Shown one piece after another: positions 50,311 to 58,573 of a DNA stretch of 64,000 nucleotides. The translations under genes were made by a program, and so were the position numbers. The DNA comes from JBCBCP01 sp039817385 (GTDB lineage Bacteria > Pseudomonadota > Alphaproteobacteria > Rhodobacterales > Rhodobacteraceae), in contig JBCBVY010000005.1 in the NCBI GenBank assembly GCA_039817385.1, forward strand, positions 1-64,000, in the 5' to 3' direction. Below the pieces are notes generated by a model, which had not been told where the DNA came from, did not search any database, and saw nothing but the letters and a program-made list of their open reading frames with translations. The stretch's first letter is position 1; each line of letters opens with the position of its first letter.

Positions 50311-51699
50311 ATGCTGAACTCGCTCTCTGGCCGTTTCCTGATCCTGACCGTCATCTTCGTGATGCTGGCAGAGGTCCTGATCTTTGTCCCCTCCATCGCC
50401 CGCTATCGGGAAACCTTCCTGCTGGGCCACCTGGAACGCGCCCAAATCGCCTCGCTCGCCCTGCTCGCCGACGACATGCTCACCGAAGAGCTGGAAGAGG
50501 AACTGCTGGAGAATGCGGGCGTCTTCAACGTTGTGCTGCGCCGGGACGAGGCGCGGCAACTCATGCTGTCGAACCCCCTGCCAAAGCCGATCATGGGCAC
50601 GTTCGACCTGCGCGACCCGTCCGCGCTGTCGCTCATCCGTGACGCGCTCTACCGCTTTGCCACCCCCGAAAACGAGGTGATCCGCGTCATCGGCTCGCCC
50701 CTGCGCGATGCGGGCCTGCTGATCGAGATCACGATGGAAACCGCGCCCCTGCGCGCGGCGATGGTCGATTACGGCGTGCGCATCCTGATCCTGTCGGCGG
50801 TGATCTCCATCTTTACCGCGGTTCTGCTGTTCCTCGCGGTGCGCGTGCTGCTTGTTAAACCGATCAAGGGCGTGGTCGGCCACATGATGCGCTACGCTGC
50901 CGCGCCGGAGGACGCCCGGCGCATCATCAAGCCCGACGCCTCCGTCCGCGAGTTGCGTGAGGCCGAAGAGGCGCTGAAATCCCTGCAAACCGAACTGACC
51001 TCTGCTCTGCGCCAGAAAGAACGCCTCGCCCAGCTGGGCGGCGCCGTCAGTAAAATCTCCCACGATTTGCGCAACATCCTCACCTCCGCACAGCTCTTTA
51101 CCGACCGGATCGAGAGCTCCGAAGATCCGCTTGTGCGCCGTATGGCGCCCAAGCTGGTCGGCTCCATCACCCGCGCCGTGCACCTGTGCGAAAGCACGCT
51201 CGCCTTTGGCAAGGCCGAAGAGCCGTCGCCAACCCTCACGCTTTTCCCGCTCAGCCAGGTCGTGGCCGATGTGGTCGACAGCGAACGGCTGGCGATCGGC
51301 GATCATGACGTCAGCATTGCCGAGGATATCCCTGCACAGATGATGATCCGCGCCGATCCTGAACAGCTCTTCCGCGTGCTGGCCAACCTCGTGCGGAACG
51401 CGCGGCAAGCCATTGTTGCGACCGGCAAACCGGGAGAGATTGCCCTGCGCGGGGCCGAGGATGCGGGCAGCTGGCACATCGAAGTCGCCGATACCGGCCC
51501 CGGCCTGCCTCCGCGGGCGCGCGAGCATCTGTTCACCGCCTTTCAAGGCAGCGCAACCAAGGGCGGCAGCGGCCTTGGCCTCGCCATCGCCGCGGAACTC
51601 GTGCGCGGGCATGGCGGCACGCTGGAGCTGCGCGAGACCGGGCCAGACGGCACAACCTTTGCCCTGCATCTGCCCAAAAGCGATGGCGCGGTGATCTGA
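50311..51699 (+). CDS. Sensor histidine kinase
   Basis: 462 aa: helix about 8-29, extracytoplasmic sensor about 30-155, helix about 156-180, HAMP about 180-235, HisKA with H251 (ISHDLRN), HATPase with N-box LVRNARQA, G1 DTGPGLP and G2 GSGLGLAIA. No response regulator is adjacent, so its partner lies elsewhere. It follows the TVP38-flavoprotein pair after a REP element. Confidence 0.93.
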   Translation: MLNSLSGRFLILTVIFVMLAEVLIFVPSIARYRETFLLGHLERAQIASLALLADDMLTEELEEELLENAGVFNVVLRRDEARQLMLSNPLPKPIMGTFDLRDPSALSLIRDALYRFATPENEVIRVIGSPLRDAGLLIEITMETAPLRAAMVDYGVRILILSAVISIFTAVLLFLAVRVLLVKPIKGVVGHMMRYAAAPEDARRIIKPDASVRELREAEEALKSLQTELTSALRQKERLAQLGGAVSKISHDLRNILTSAQLFTDRIESSEDPLVRRMAPKLVGSITRAVHLCESTLAFGKAEEPSPTLTLFPLSQVVADVVDSERLAIGDHDVSIAEDIPAQMMIRADPEQLFRVLANLVRNARQAIVATGKPGEIALRGAEDAGSWHIEVADTGPGLPPRAREHLFTAFQGSATKGGSGLGLAIAAELVRGHGGTLELRETGPDGTTFALHLPKSDGAVI

Positions 51700-51706
51700 C
51701 CGGGGG

Positions 51707-51770
51707 CTGTCTTCAGGCTGCCGCGGCCTTCATCCGCGAAGAAGGCCCGCACGGGCCTGATTGAGCGCCG
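51707..51770 (+). ncRNA. Structured intergenic element, copy 2 (covarying stem)
   Basis: Outer stem TCAGGC/GCCTGA around an inner GGCCTTC/GAAGGCC hairpin. It shares CGCGAAGAAGGCCC and CTGATTGAGCGC with copy 1 at 12669-12730. It lies between a sensor kinase gene and tRNA-Arg. Confidence 0.5.
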
Positions 51771-51785
51771 TCCCGAAAAACCCCC

Positions 51786-51814
51786 TTGCACCCCCCCACG
51801 CCAATCGCTACACC
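51786..51814 (+). promoter_or_regulatory. Putative promoter of tRNA-Arg
   Basis: TTGCAC, 17 bp, TACACC ending 10 bases before the mature 5' end. Confidence 0.5.
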
Positions 51815-51824
51815 CGGCCTCCGT

Positions 51825-51901
51825 GGACCGATAGCTCAGCTGGATAGAGTACTTGACTACGAATCAAGGGGTCGGGGGTTCGAATCCTCCTCGGTCCGCC
51901 A
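51825..51901 (+). tRNA. tRNA-Arg (anticodon ACG)
   Basis: 77 nt including an encoded CCA. Acceptor GGACCGA/TCGGTCC, D-arm GCTC/GAGT, anticodon stem CTTGA/TCAAG with loop CTACGAA (anticodon ACG), T-arm with TTCGAAT. Reads CGN Arg codons after A34-to-I editing. Confidence 0.95.
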
Positions 51902-51927
51902 CGCGCCCCGTATTTGGCATCTAATTG

Positions 51928-51950
51928 CGTAGGGTGGGTGCCAACCCACC
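51928..51950. repeat. REP-like palindrome, tandem unit 1
   Basis: CGTAGGGTGGGTGCCAACC followed by CACC, 26 bases after tRNA-Arg. An identical unit follows at 51973-51995. Confidence 0.78.
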
Positions 51951-51972
51951 ACCGCCACATCTGACATCCGAA

Positions 51973-51995
51973 CGTAGGGTGGGTGCCAACCCACC
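51973..51995. repeat. REP-like palindrome, tandem unit 2
   Basis: Identical to 51928-51950 and in the same orientation, 45 bases downstream, in contrast to the head-to-head pairs at 15.67 and 34.76 kb. Confidence 0.78.
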
Positions 51996-52090
51996 AAACC
52001 CGGCACGTCTTGCACGCGGACCCTCCCGGCATACCTCAATCCTATCCGCGCCAAACGGCGCACCCTGGGCCGCGAACAGAGGTGACAGTC

Positions 52091-52954
52091 ATGCAGATCG
52101 ATCTGAAAACGGACGTTATGGACGCCTTCAGCACCGCGCGGCTGAAAGACGGTCTGCTGCACCCGGCGCCAAGCCTCACTCTCGTTCGGCATGACCGCCG
52201 CACCGATTGGACCGAAACCGTTTATGCCCCCAACCTCTGCGTCGTTCTGGATGGTGCCAAGGATACCCGGGTCGGCGACAACACCTACAGGATCGCCGCG
52301 GGGCAGGCGCTGATCGTCAGCCACCACCTGCCGGTCGCCTCGCAGGTCGCTCAGGCGCCGTACCTCGCCATCGTCGCGACGCTCGACATCCCCACGCTGC
52401 ACAGCTTTGCCAAACGCATCGACGCGGCGCACGCGGGCGGCGCAGGCGCGGCCTCTTTCGCGGTGGACACGGCCGCGGCGGACCTGCTGCAGGCTCTGCA
52501 CCGCTACCTTGAGACCTCAAAAGACCAAGCAGCCGCAGAGCTGATCGGCCCCGCCCAACTCCAGGAGCTGCACTACCGGCTGCTGACCTCTGCCCAGGGC
52601 GGCATGCTCCGCAGCCTCATCACCCACTCCAGCCACGCCAGCAAGATCGCGCGGGCCATCGACGTCATCAACGGCAACTTCGCAACCCCGCTATCGATGA
52701 CCAACCTCGCCGCGCAGGCAGGCATGAGCGAGAGCGCCTTCTACCAGCACTTCAAATCCGTGACCCGCATGACGCCCCTGCAATATCAAAAGCAAATGCG
52801 GATGCATGAGGCGCAGCGCATCCTGTCCTCTGGCGCGGTGACAGTGACCGAAGTGGCCTACAAGGTCGGCTACGAAAGCCTGTCGCAATTCAGCCGCGAG
52901 TATTCGCGCAAATTCGGCGTCTCCCCCAAAGCGGAAAAAGCGCTGCCTGCCTAG
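52091..52954 (+). CDS. AraC family transcriptional regulator
   Basis: 287 aa: N-terminal AraC_N cupin-like domain (about 30-150, TETVYAPNLCVVLDGAKDTRVGDNTYRIAAGQALIVSHHLPV) and two helix-turn-helix units (MTNLAAQAGMSESAFYQHFKSVTRMTPLQYQKQMR and VTEVAYKVGYESLSQFSREYSRKFG). Start MQIDLK after GAGGTGA. The downstream Tat-SDR gene is a plausible target, since such regulators often sit beside the gene they control. Confidence 0.92.
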   Translation: MQIDLKTDVMDAFSTARLKDGLLHPAPSLTLVRHDRRTDWTETVYAPNLCVVLDGAKDTRVGDNTYRIAAGQALIVSHHLPVASQVAQAPYLAIVATLDIPTLHSFAKRIDAAHAGGAGAASFAVDTAAADLLQALHRYLETSKDQAAAELIGPAQLQELHYRLLTSAQGGMLRSLITHSSHASKIARAIDVINGNFATPLSMTNLAAQAGMSESAFYQHFKSVTRMTPLQYQKQMRMHEAQRILSSGAVTVTEVAYKVGYESLSQFSREYSRKFGVSPKAEKALPA

Positions 52955-53057
52955 CACGGCGCTTCTTGGAGGATCGTGCAAAGCGGTCGGAGGATCGGGA
53001 AAGCTCCCCGCCCCTGTGCACCCCACTTCATGGTCATCAGCCAGCAAGGAGATGACC

Positions 53058-54014
53058 ATGACGACCGAAACCACCAAAACAACTCTGATGAGCCGCCGCG
53101 CGGCCCTCACCGCGGGCACGCTTGGCGCCGCTGCCGCCGTTCTGTCCGCGCGCCCCGCAGCCGCGCAAGAGGCCACAGGCGAACTCTCAGGCAAGACCGC
53201 TTTCATAACCGGCGGCGCCCGGGGCATTGGCCTCGCCTCCGCCGAGGAATTCGCGAAGGCGGGCGCCAATGTCGTGCTTTTCGATATCGCATCCGGCAGC
53301 CTGCCCCATGTCAGCTACCCGCTGCCCGGGGAGGCAGAGCTTGCCGCCGCGCAGGCGCGGATCGAGGCGCTGGGCGCGCCGTGCATGACTTACAAAGGCG
53401 ACGTGCGCAGCCTCGCCGATCAGCAGGCTGCGATGCAGGCCGCCGTGGACCGCTTCGGCAGCCTCGACATCGTCCTCGCCAATGCAGGCGTCGGCCATGC
53501 GGGCGCCTTTGACAGCGTGACGGCGGGCGAAATCTCGACCCTCTACGAGGTCAATGTCGGCGGGTACATCAAGACGACGCAGGCCGCCGTGCCGCATCTG
53601 CGCGCCGCGGGCGGGGGGCGGATCATCTACATCTCGTCCGGCCTGTCCCGCACCGGCAACGGCGTCTTCGGGGTCTACGGGGCCACCAAATGGGCCGTGA
53701 ACGGCATCGCCAAAAGCGCGGCGATGGCCTATGGCCGCGACGGCATCCTGTGCAACGTGGTCGCCCCTGGCCTTGTGCGCACGCCCTTCGCGGACAACGC
53801 GGCGGTGCTGGGCGTCATCCTGCCGGACGCTGCAAACCCGACCTTCGACGATGTGTCCGCCGTGATCGCCTCGGGCAGCACGCTCGGCATCGGCCATCAC
53901 GAGCCCGAAGAGATCGCGAAAGCCGTGATGTTCTTCACCGGGACAGGGGCCGCGCGCATGACCGGCGAGGTGATGGATGTGAGCTACGGCGACGCGGCGC
54001 GCAGCGTCGGTTGA
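53058..54014 (+). CDS. Tat-signal short-chain dehydrogenase/reductase
   Basis: 318 aa. Starts with a twin-arginine leader (MSRRAALTAGTLGAAAAVLSARPAAA, Arg13-Arg14, cleavage near 36). Then a classical SDR: TGGARGIG (51-58), NAG, catalytic Ser about 193-194 and YGATK (Y207, K211). The signal predicts export to the periplasm folded with its nucleotide cofactor, which is unusual for an SDR. AAGGAG sets the start. The terminator at 54021 follows directly. Confidence 0.88.
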   Translation: MTTETTKTTLMSRRAALTAGTLGAAAAVLSARPAAAQEATGELSGKTAFITGGARGIGLASAEEFAKAGANVVLFDIASGSLPHVSYPLPGEAELAAAQARIEALGAPCMTYKGDVRSLADQQAAMQAAVDRFGSLDIVLANAGVGHAGAFDSVTAGEISTLYEVNVGGYIKTTQAAVPHLRAAGGGRIIYISSGLSRTGNGVFGVYGATKWAVNGIAKSAAMAYGRDGILCNVVAPGLVRTPFADNAAVLGVILPDAANPTFDDVSAVIASGSTLGIGHHEPEEIAKAVMFFTGTGAARMTGEVMDVSYGDAARSVG

Positions 54015-54020
54015 CCCGCC

Positions 54021-54053
54021 AAAGGCCAGCCGATCCCCCCGGCTGGCCTTTTT
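54021..54053 (+). terminator. Terminator of the Tat-SDR gene
   Basis: AAAGGCCAGCC, 9-base loop, GGCTGGCCTTTTT, seven bases after the stop. Confidence 0.9.
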
Positions 54054-54111
54054 GCTGCGCCGCGGGCCGCGCCATGTGCTAGACTGAGCCAGTACCCACA
54101 GGAGCCTGCCC

Positions 54112-54360
54112 ATGTCCCTCGCCGAGATCACCATCGAATGGGAGGTCTTTGCCTCCGAAGGCAGCACCGGCATCGGCGGCATCCGCGCGGTGCATCCCAA
54201 ACATCTGCTGGTGCACTTCGAAAACTACGGCGAGGCCAACATCACCGCGGACCAGATCGCCGCGGCCCATGACGGCAAGGTCATCCTGAACCTAAAGGCC
54301 TTGCCGCAAGACCTGCTAACGGCCATCGGCCATGCGCATGACGGCGAGGCAAAGGAGTGA
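54112..54360 (+). CDS. Conserved-looking small protein of unknown function
   Basis: 82 aa, acidic, no signal peptide or membrane segment: MSLAEITIEWEVFASEGSTGIGGI... then HPKHLLVHFENYGEANITADQIAAAHDGKVILNL. CAGGAG precedes the start by 9 bases and codon use matches its neighbours. The alternating strand pattern suggests a small beta domain. No family recognised. Confidence 0.6.
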   Translation: MSLAEITIEWEVFASEGSTGIGGIRAVHPKHLLVHFENYGEANITADQIAAAHDGKVILNLKALPQDLLTAIGHAHDGEAKE

Positions 54361-54479
54361 CCCGGTGCCGGGCCCTGACGTGTCGTCCCTGATCGGCGCG
54401 TTCTTCCATCAAGACGTATGCTATTCCCACGAGTCCAAGCCTTGCGAACGCACCCGCCCGTCTCTTCGCGCCGGACCAC

Positions 54480-54983
54480 TCACCACCGGTAAACCTCGAT
54501 CTTCGTGGCCTTCATCGCGTAGCCGATCACGGCCAGATGGGTGTCCGTCGTCTCCGTTCGCATCGTGCCCGTGACCCAGACCGCATCCCAAAGCCCGTTT
54601 GATGCAAAAGGCGCCTCCAGCGTGACATAAACCAGCTGGTTGGGCGGCGGGGGCGGCACGTGGATGCAGGCGCCGACATAGGGCACCATGATGAACTCGG
54701 TCACCCCGCGCCCGCTGAACTCCATCGGGATGATATACCCTGGCATCCTTATGAACGCGCCCTCCAGCACCGGGTTGAACCGCGTGCCATTGGCGTCAAA
54801 GACGGGCTTCCACAGGTCGTTCAGCACGTCCATCTCGCCCTCTCCGATAATCTCGGAATAGGGCACGCCGGGGGGGATCAGATCATCCCAACCCACCTGC
54901 TTGGGCGGGCCACCTGCGCGCGCCAGCGTGGGCAGCATCAGGCCAAGCCCCAATGCGGCGCGTCTGGAAATCCTTTGTCTCAT
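54480..54983 (-). CDS. DUF3299 family exported protein
   Basis: 167 aa starting MRQRISRRAALGLGLMLPTLARA, a twin-arginine-like signal. Core: WDDLIPPGVPYSEIIGEGEMD, PGYIIPMEFSGRGVTEFIMVPYVGACIHVPPPPPNQLVYV, with a Cys-His pair (CIHVPPPPPNQ) that could bind metal. ATGA overlap with the ABC permease. Last gene of the putative zinc-uptake operon. Confidence 0.82.
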   Translation of the reverse strand: MRQRISRRAALGLGLMLPTLARAGGPPKQVGWDDLIPPGVPYSEIIGEGEMDVLNDLWKPVFDANGTRFNPVLEGAFIRMPGYIIPMEFSGRGVTEFIMVPYVGACIHVPPPPPNQLVYVTLEAPFASNGLWDAVWVTGTMRTETTDTHLAVIGYAMKATKIEVYRW

Positions 54984-56233
54984 GACCGCACCATCATGCC
55001 ATCGGACAGCGACATGCGGTAGGCCCGCAGCGCGGGCAGCACGCTCACAATCGCGCCAGCGGCGACCACGCCGGCCAGCATGGCCCATTCCCGCGCGCTG
55101 GGCGCATCCAGCGGCAGCCACAACCCAAATGTCGCGTCCACCATCGGACGGGCCACCGCCAGCGTCGCATAGAGCAGCCCGAGGCCCAGCACCGCACCCG
55201 CCAGCGCCATCAGCACCGCCTCCAACATCAAAAGGCTCAGCACCGCGCGCGGGCCTGCGCCCATTGCGCGCAGAATCGCGATTTCCCGCCGCCGCGCGGC
55301 GAGCGAGGCAAAGATCGTCGCCATCATCCCCACCAGCGCCGTGACCACGACCATGCCCGACACCGCGAGCAGCGCCTGCTCTGCATAGCCGATCGTGCCC
55401 CACAGCTCGGTCAGCGCCACCCCCGGCAGGATCGCGAGCAGCGGCTCCTGCCCGTAGGTGTTGATCATCCGCTGCAGGCCAAAGATCTGCATCCGGCTTT
55501 CCACCCCCACCAGCGCCGCGGTGATGGCGGCGGGGGTTAGGTCCATCGCCCTGATCTCCGCCTCTGGCGTGATCTGCCCGGGGATGCGCGCACCGCTGCG
55601 CCAGTCCACGTGGATCGCCTCAATCGCCTCCAGGCTCACGATCACCGTGCGGTCCACCGGCGTGCCTGTCTTGGCAAGGATGCCCGAGACGCGGAAGGGC
55701 AGTTCGTCATGATGCGAAAAGGACCTGATCCCGTGCGACACGACAATCTGCGTGCCAACGGCATAGCCCAGCGCCTTGGCCACATCCGCGCCGATCACCG
55801 CGTCGAACAGGTCATCCATCACGGCACCTTCCGCTATCTGCAGCGCTTGGCGGTTCCGGTATTTGTAGCGTTCAAAGAACGCCGCCGTGGTGCCCATCAC
55901 CCGAAACTGCCGGTGCGAGTCGCCCAAGCTGATCGGCACGATCCAGTCGACCTCCGGCCGCGCCGCGATCTCCTGGTAGCTTTGCCAGGTGATGTTGTTC
56001 GTCGCGTTCCCGATGCGGAACACGGAATAAAGCAGCAACTGCACCGCGCCCGACCGCGCCCCGACAATCAGGTCCGTGCCCGAAATGGTCCCGGCAAAGC
56101 TTTCCTTCGCCCCGGTGCGCACCTTCTCCACCCCCAGAAACAGCGCAACCGACAGGGCGATGGCCAGCACCGTCAAGGACGCGGTCAGCGCGCGGGCGCC
56201 AAGGCTGGCGAGGGCAAGGCGCAGGAGGATCAT
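54980..56233 (-). CDS. ABC transporter permease, FtsX/MacB type
   Basis: 417 aa: first helix about 9-31, a MacB-like periplasmic domain about 40-260, then three helices in an FtsX domain (about 290-410) with SLAARRREIAILRAMGAGPRAVLSLLMLEA. Start MILLRLAL after GGAGGA-like bases. Partner of the ATPase encoded just upstream; within a ZrgA-like cluster it would form the zinc transporter core. Confidence 0.88.
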   Translation of the reverse strand: MILLRLALASLGARALTASLTVLAIALSVALFLGVEKVRTGAKESFAGTISGTDLIVGARSGAVQLLLYSVFRIGNATNNITWQSYQEIAARPEVDWIVPISLGDSHRQFRVMGTTAAFFERYKYRNRQALQIAEGAVMDDLFDAVIGADVAKALGYAVGTQIVVSHGIRSFSHHDELPFRVSGILAKTGTPVDRTVIVSLEAIEAIHVDWRSGARIPGQITPEAEIRAMDLTPAAITAALVGVESRMQIFGLQRMINTYGQEPLLAILPGVALTELWGTIGYAEQALLAVSGMVVVTALVGMMATIFASLAARRREIAILRAMGAGPRAVLSLLMLEAVLMALAGAVLGLGLLYATLAVARPMVDATFGLWLPLDAPSAREWAMLAGVVAAGAIVSVLPALRAYRMSLSDGMMVRS

Positions 56234-56244
56234 TCGGTCAGCCC

Positions 56245-56277
56245 CGTAGGATGGGCAATTCTGCCCATCATCCTCAC
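56245..56277. repeat. REP-like palindrome (GTAGGATGGG type)
   Basis: CGTAGGATGGGCAATTCTGCCCATC followed by ATCCTCACG; lies between the ATPase stop and permease start within the operon, its right end overlapping the ATPase stop codon. Confidence 0.72.
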
Positions 56278-56933
56278 GCCAAGACCTCCTCGATCCGCAG
56301 CACCCGGTCGAACCGGGGGGCGAGCCGTTCGTCATGGCTGACCATCAGCAGGGCGGCACCGGTGCGGTCGAGCTGCCCGAACATCAGGTCCATGAAGGCT
56401 GCCTGCGCGTCTGCGTCCAGCGCACTTGTCGGCTCGTCCGCCACGACAAGGGGCGGCGCGCCGATCAGGGCGCGGGCCACGGCAACGCGCTGCTGCTGAC
56501 CGACAGAGAGGGTGTGCGCTTTGACCTCCAGCACCCCATCTGGCAGCGCGAGCGCACGGCACAGGTCTTCGGCCTCCCCGGGCGCGGTGCGGGCGCGCCG
56601 CTCGGGCGCAAAGCGCAGGGGCAGGTGGATGTTGTCGCGCACCACGCCAAAGGGCAGCAGGTTAAACTCCTGAAAGATCACCCCGATCCGTTCGGCTCGC
56701 AGCCTGTCCCGCGCCGCGGCGCGCAGGCTGCTCAGCTCCGTTCTGCACACCGTCACCGTGCCCGCATCCGGCGCCCGCGTGCCGCAGACCAGCGACAGCA
56801 GCGTGGATTTGCCCGACCCGCTTCGGCCCAGCAGCAGCACCCGCTCCGCCTCTGCCACGTCCAGCGCGGGCAGGCGCAGCGTCGCGCCGCCGGGCCAGCT
56901 GTGCGAGATATCGCGGAGCGAGAGCGCCGTCAC
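56274..56933 (-). CDS. ABC transporter ATP-binding protein, LolD/MacB type
   Basis: 219 aa. Walker A GRSGSGKST, Q-loop IFQEFNLLPF, signature LSVGQQQRVAVARAL (Val replaces the first Gly of LSGGQ), Walker B VVADEPTSALD, H-switch VSHDE. Overlaps the ZrgA-like gene by four bases. Confidence 0.93.
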   Translation of the reverse strand: MTALSLRDISHSWPGGATLRLPALDVAEAERVLLLGRSGSGKSTLLSLVCGTRAPDAGTVTVCRTELSSLRAAARDRLRAERIGVIFQEFNLLPFGVVRDNIHLPLRFAPERRARTAPGEAEDLCRALALPDGVLEVKAHTLSVGQQQRVAVARALIGAPPLVVADEPTSALDADAQAAFMDLMFGQLDRTGAALLMVSHDERLAPRFDRVLRIEEVLA

Positions 56934-57520
56934 AAAAGCCCGCCAATCGCCAGATCTGGCGCCTCTGCCGTGGCCTCGAAGCCTTGCGCGCCTGCGGGGC
57001 CAACGATCTGCACCTCGATCTCCTCCGCGTTCGGGAAGGTGGCGAAATAGCCCTCTGTCATCAGCGTCGTGGCCGCGCTGATATCGGTGCAGGTCAGGGC
57101 GTATTCCGCATGGAATTCGCTGTGGGTGGCTTCTTCGGCGTGGTCGTGCCCGTGGTCGTGGTCATGCCCATGCGCGTGATCGTCGCCGTGATCGTCTTCG
57201 CCCTCGACCTCCAGCTCAACCGCCGCCGACACAACCGAACAGCCCGCCGCCGCGGGCAAGGCAAACAGCGCCAGCGGCGCGCTCAGCGTGGCTTTGGCCG
57301 CCTCCACCGCTGCGACATCCGCATCGCTCTCCGGCGCGTATTCGAACCCGACAAGATCCGCGCCCGGGGCGTGGAATTCGATTTGCACCGCGCGGCCCTC
57401 GATCGCCATGTTGAGCGTCCCGGTGCCGTGAACATGGGCGTCCAGCTGGCGGGTTTCATCCGCTGCGGCGAAAGCGGGAATGGCGGCAAGGCAGGCAATC
57501 AAAAGGGCAGGGCGGTGCAT
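56930..57520 (-). CDS. zrgA: ZrgA-like zinc-binding periplasmic protein (DUF2796)
   Basis: 196 aa: signal peptide about 1-20, beta-rich DUF2796 domain (QLDAHVHGTGTLNMAIEGRAVQIEFHAPGADLVGFEY) and a His/Asp-rich loop about 110-132 alternating DH and GH, a metal-binding stretch. ZrgA is part of the Zur-regulated ZrgABCDE zinc importer of Vibrio cholerae. The neighbours here (ATPase, FtsX-type permease, DUF3299 protein) and the Zur-like box upstream fit that role. Confidence 0.8.
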   Translation of the reverse strand: MHRPALLIACLAAIPAFAAADETRQLDAHVHGTGTLNMAIEGRAVQIEFHAPGADLVGFEYAPESDADVAAVEAAKATLSAPLALFALPAAAGCSVVSAAVELEVEGEDDHGDDHAHGHDHDHGHDHAEEATHSEFHAEYALTCTDISAATTLMTEGYFATFPNAEEIEVQIVGPAGAQGFEATAEAPDLAIGGLL

Positions 57521-57543
57521 GGCAAAACTCCGAGCGTCAAAAC

Positions 57544-57556
57544 GTTATACTATAAC
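57544..57556. promoter_or_regulatory. Putative Zur box
   Basis: GTTATA-C-TATAAC, a perfect palindrome 24 bases before the zrgA-like start. It matches the GTTATA/TATAAC half-sites described for alphaproteobacterial Zur. It would repress the zinc-uptake operon when zinc is sufficient. Confidence 0.72.
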
Positions 57557-57578
57557 TCAACCCGTCCCCTCCGCTGCG

Positions 57579-58442
57579 TCAAGCGCCCGACATCGCGACT
57601 CTGCGCACAATCTCGCCCACCGCGCGATAGCGCTCCGCCAGCGGAGAGGTCTTGCGCCAGATCAGTCCCACCTTACGCGTCGGCTGCGCGCCCTCCAAGG
57701 GCGCAACACGCACCGGCGCGGCCCGCCCCTCAACCTGCGCGGCCATCTCCGGGATCAGCGTCACACCCAGCCCGGCGCCGACCATCTGAACAAGCGTGCT
57801 CAGCGACGAGCCGTCCAGCTCCGACGCGCCGCCCGTGCCGCAGATGGCCAAAGCCTGATCGCGAAAGCAATGCCCTTCCTCCAGCAGCAGCAGCCGTTCG
57901 CGCGACAGGTCCAGCGGCCCCGTCGCGCCCTCTGCCCGCACGACCAGCAGCGCCTCTTCGAACAGCGGCAAGGCCTCCAGCCAGGCCCCCTCAACCGGCA
58001 GCGCCAGCACCGCCAGATCAATGCGCCCGCTCTGCAAATCTTCCAGCAAATGCGGTGTCAGCGTCTCCCGCACGGTCACATCATGCCCCGCCTCGCGCAA
58101 GGCCGGGATCAGCCGCGGCAGCAGGTAGGGCGCGATTGTCGGGATCACCCCCAGCCGCAGCGCGCCGCCCTGTCCGGCCTGCGCCGCCAGCGCGCCCAGA
58201 TCGTCCACCCGCCGCAAGACATCCTGCGCCCGCGTGCGGAAGTCCTGCCCAAAGGCAGTGAGCGAGACCTGCCGCGGGGCGCGTTCAAACAGCGGCGCGC
58301 CAAGCGCCTCTTCCAGCTCCCGCACCTGCACCGACAGGGCGGGCTGCGAAATAGCGCACGCCTCCGCCGCGCGGCCAAAATGCCTCGTGGCGGCGACCGC
58401 CTCGAAATAGCGCAGCTGTTTCAGTGTGATATTCAGCATCAT
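57579..58442 (-). CDS. oxyR: Hydrogen peroxide sensor OxyR (LysR family)
   Basis: 287 aa: N-terminal winged helix-turn-helix (LKQLRYFEAVAATRHFGRAAEACAISQPALSVQVRELEEALG) and a regulatory domain with the redox pair C192 and C201 (GHCFRDQALAIC), the hallmark of OxyR. Divergent from katG, with an OxyR site overlapping its own start. A second ATG one codon in is an alternative start. Confidence 0.95.
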   Translation of the reverse strand: MMLNITLKQLRYFEAVAATRHFGRAAEACAISQPALSVQVRELEEALGAPLFERAPRQVSLTAFGQDFRTRAQDVLRRVDDLGALAAQAGQGGALRLGVIPTIAPYLLPRLIPALREAGHDVTVRETLTPHLLEDLQSGRIDLAVLALPVEGAWLEALPLFEEALLVVRAEGATGPLDLSRERLLLLEEGHCFRDQALAICGTGGASELDGSSLSTLVQMVGAGLGVTLIPEMAAQVEGRAAPVRVAPLEGAQPTRKVGLIWRKTSPLAERYRAVGEIVRRVAMSGA

Positions 58443-58477
58443 AGCGAAAACCTATCGCACCCATAGGCAAATGCAAT
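58441..58477. promoter_or_regulatory. OxyR binding site between oxyR and katG
   Basis: ATAG-N7-CTAT-N7-ATAG-N7-CAAT, matching the four-tetramer OxyR consensus at 15 of 16 positions with exact spacing. Its left end covers the oxyR start codon, implying self-repression; its right end touches the predicted katG -35. Confidence 0.9.
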
Positions 58478-58505
58478 TTCTTCTTATCGCGATTTCCGGT
58501 TATCC
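58477..58505 (+). promoter_or_regulatory. Putative katG promoter
   Basis: TTTCTT (58477-58482), 17 bp, TTATCC (58500-58505). The poor -35 next to the OxyR site is what an activator-dependent promoter would show. Confidence 0.55.
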
Positions 58506-58573
58506 CTCATCGCAATCTGCCGCGCATCCGCTACATGCCCGGCATAACCCAGACAACAGAGGAGCCACCGAAA

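Noticed and set aside
54984..55403. N-terminal extension of the DUF3299 gene into the ABC permease
   Set aside because: The out-of-frame overlap with the conserved FtsX domain is not credible, and a Tat-type signal starts at 54983.
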